From NCBI GenBank assembly GCA_947589305.1, contig CANQAP010000012.1, positions 1 to 51,478 of the forward strand: a DNA stretch of 51,478 nucleotides. The letters run 5' to 3'. The translations under genes were made by a program, and so were the position numbers. The notes under the pieces are model-generated. The model was given only the letters and a program-made list of their open reading frames with translations, was not told the origin of the DNA and ran no database searches. Origin of the DNA: an uncultured Lachnospiraceae bacterium (GTDB lineage Bacteria; Bacillota; Clostridia; Lachnospirales; Lachnospiraceae). This document shows, in pieces, positions 51,120 to 51,478 of the stretch; position 1 is the stretch's first letter, and each line of letters starts with the position of its first letter.

Positions 51120-51478
51120 ATTGTTTCCTCCTTGTCTTTTAATAGATGATGCAAAATTAATATGTTACGATCGGTCCAAAATCACCCGATTTTTTAGTAT
51201 GTATAGACACATGTGTGTATTTATAACACAGCACTATACATTCCGGTTTTTGCCTGCAATGCAAAGCATTGCAGCCTGTTCACATAGGCTGTTTTGGTCA
51301 TTTCATTATCACAGTCTAGCGGAACGCAAGGGCGAAAGCCCTTGCGGATACCCATGCACACCGGACATAAATCGGCGGCGAAGCCGCTTACCGCAGTATG
51401 GGCTTTCGGAGCGGCAGCGGAGAAAGTGCGAGGCTCCGACAGGAGCCGAAGCAGGGCTCTCGGCTATGCCGAGCACAC
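51120..51478. other. Leader region with a cluster of perfect hairpins
   Basis: No gene. Five short perfect stem-loops lie in 220 bases: CTGCAATGC/GCATTGCAG (51254-51274), CGCAAGGGC-GAAA-GCCCTTGCG (51325-51346), GCGGC-GAA-GCCGC (51375-51387), GGCTCC-GACA-GGAGCC (51432-51447) and CTCGGC-TAT-GCCGAG (51459-51473). The right part is conspicuously GC-rich. It lies upstream of the coupling-protein gene and continues past the window edge. Confidence 0.7.

Overview
The window looks like chromosomal DNA from a spore-forming, anaerobic Firmicute, most probably a member of the Lachnospiraceae (Clostridia). The grounds are a spoIIID gene, a T-box leader on thrS, indolepyruvate:ferredoxin oxidoreductase, rubredoxin, strong AGGAGG-type ribosome sites throughout, and families typical of gut Clostridia (DUF6512, DUF2974, DUF2752, Tn4451/CD1115-type mobile-element proteins). 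No rRNA, tRNA or CRISPR array was seen.

Layout. (1) 1-3.9 kb: remnant of a large serine recombinase with an internal deletion, then a same-strand run of small immunity-like genes (SMI1/KNR4 domain, MORN-repeat membrane protein, small unknowns). (2) 3.9-12.9 kb: core metabolism and transport: ilvE with a LacX-like mutarotase, a DUF6512 membrane protein, an SLC13/ArsB-type permease with a cytidylate-kinase-like protein, an ammonium channel fused to its own PII domain, a compact promoter-to-terminator unit that may be a small RNA, an AraC regulator and ybaK. (3) 13.0-19.9 kb: a three-gene SMC-like condensin operon resembling Wadjet type III JetA-JetB-JetC, with no JetD beside it. (4) 19.9-35.8 kb: fba, DUF2752, a second AraC regulator, a DUF2974 hydrolase, an acyl-CoA ligase, an inserted-looking AAA-ATPase/nuclease pair behind a perfect 20-bp palindrome, alkD, iorBA, thrS with a threonine T-box, a degenerate zinc-phospholipase-like protein and spoIIID.

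(5) 35.9-46.2 kb is accessory. An unusual adenylate-forming enzyme and a small HTH regulator are bracketed by two copies of a 32-bp promoter-bearing repeat. Then come a lipoprotein, a NYN-LOTUS protein, an IbrA/IbrB-like pair (PAPS-reductase-like plus ParB-like) with a palindrome inside its promoter, rubredoxin, and a graveyard of broken genes (HTH-membrane protein, iron alcohol dehydrogenase tail, HTH regulator with one nonsense codon, RlmD tail) around a markedly AT-rich third adenylate-forming enzyme. (6) 46.3-48.4 kb: a flavin/redox group (DUF4405, lipoprotein flavodoxin, flavin reductase), the last behind twin operators. (7) 48.5 kb to the end: part of an integrative conjugative element, with a VirD4-type coupling ATPase, two unknown small proteins and a ClpP homologue, preceded by a cluster of perfect hairpins.

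How the genes fit together: iorAB and the acyl-CoA ligase may share aryl-acid metabolism. Amt-PII would couple ammonium entry to nitrogen status. The Jet-like operon, the AAA/nuclease pair and IbrAB-like pair are the best candidates for genome defence or DNA-maintenance roles. Those roles are inferred from family and context; nothing here demonstrates them.
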